This document shows positions 63,684 to 64,000 of a stretch of 64,000 bases of DNA, piece after piece. The position numbers and the translations under genes are program-made. Each line of letters opens with the position of its first letter. Positions within the stretch are counted from its first letter, which is position 1. Below the pieces are notes generated by a model. That model worked only from the letters and a program-made list of their open reading frames with translations. It was not told the DNA's origin and did not search any database. Source of the DNA: Microscilla marina ATCC 23134 (GTDB taxonomy: Bacteria; Bacteroidota; Bacteroidia; Cytophagales; Microscillaceae); assembly GCF_000169175.1 (NCBI RefSeq), contig NZ_AAWS01000007.1:1-64000 (forward strand), in the 5' to 3' direction.

Positions 63684-64000
63684 TTATTTCACCAAGGCAA
63701 CATATTGCTGATAAAACTCAGCTATAGTCTCTATGCCTTTAAAGTAATTCACAATGCCGTAATGCTCGTTAGGCGAGTGGATACTGTCAGAGTCTAAGCC
63801 AAAGCCCAACAACACTGTTTTTAGTCCAAGTTCTTCTTCAAACAAAGCCACAATAGGAATACTACCTCCTTCACGTTTAGGAATAGGCGTTTTTCCCCAT
63901 ATTTTTTCAAAAGCCTTGCTTGCTGCCCGGTAACCCACCGAATCGGTAGGAGTGACGGCTGGCTCGCCCCCGTGGTGAGGAGTTACTTTTACTCTTACAC
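63684..64000 (-). CDS. M20 family dipeptidase, C-terminal part
   Basis: Partial: the gene continues past the right edge; the stop is at 63684. The visible 105 residues read VRVKVTPHHGGEPAVTP and then GKTPIPKREGGSIPIVALFEE and DSIHSPNEHYGIVNYFKG, the end of an M20 peptidase. The His in HSPNE and the Arg-Glu-Gly-Gly-Ser-Ile-Pro block are family hallmarks. It should cleave dipeptides with two zinc ions. Confidence 0.85.
   Translation of the reverse strand, partial: VRVKVTPHHGGEPAVTPTDSVGYRAASKAFEKIWGKTPIPKREGGSIPIVALFEEELGLKTVLLGFGLDSDSIHSPNEHYGIVNYFKGIETIAEFYQQYVALVK

Overview
The window looks like chromosome of a gliding or marine member of the Bacteroidota (order Cytophagales, Microscilla-like). 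This rests on AT-rich DNA, promoters of the Bacteroidota form TTTG-N18-20-TAnnTTTG, almost no Shine-Dalgarno sequences, and families typical of that phylum: DUF1573, a DUF5686-type outer-membrane protein, 7TMR-DISM/SpoIIE and TPR/histidine kinase sensors, and a fused E1 alpha/beta ketoacid dehydrogenase. The genus is an inference.

Layout. (1) 1-840: end of a possibly frameshifted gene, a strong terminator, non-coding DNA with a gene remnant, and the promoter of the ribosomal operon. (2) 844-15610: the S10-spc-alpha ribosomal superoperon from rplC to rplQ, 27 genes on one strand including secY, map, infA, rpmJ and rpoA, with a probable internal promoter before rpsH. It begins at rplC; rpsJ is not adjacent. 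(3) 15.7-24.8 kb: a macrodomain-like protein, thyA, a lipoprotein, a TerB-ABC transporter fusion, an sbcD without sbcC, and a DinB-fold enzyme. (4) 25.5-31.4 kb: a TPR histidine kinase, then a leucine-rich-repeat protein next to an unusual protein that appears to join an EAD-like adaptor, a pseudokinase and a globin domain. (5) 31.6-40.8 kb: triple FKBP, alanine dehydrogenase, small exported proteins, DUF1573 protein and the E1 fusion. (6) 41.5-48.9 kb: a six-gene same-strand metabolic cluster (methyltransferase-dioxygenase fusion, 2-hydroxyacid dehydrogenase, aminotransferase, two M24 hydrolases, maleate isomerase/Asp racemase family). (7) 49-64 kb: DUF5686 protein, AraC regulator, TPM protein, TerB-like protein, two identical tRNA-Asp genes, DISM-SpoIIE phosphatase, zincless Fpg, an EAD-like P-loop ATPase, an IscA-like protein and the end of an M20 dipeptidase.

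How the parts relate. The ribosomal block is one transcription unit with internal control points. The 41.5-48.9 kb genes are nearly abutting and plausibly form one pathway that hydroxylates, methylates, transaminates and hydrolyses an amino-acid-like compound; the product is unknown. The two EAD-bearing proteins suggest a conflict or signalling network spread over the chromosome. At 55.9-59.5 kb three copies of a roughly 80-base intergenic element keep their hairpin pairing while the stem sequence changes, and two of them flank fpg in opposite orientation.

All functional calls come from reading the sequence; no database search was run.
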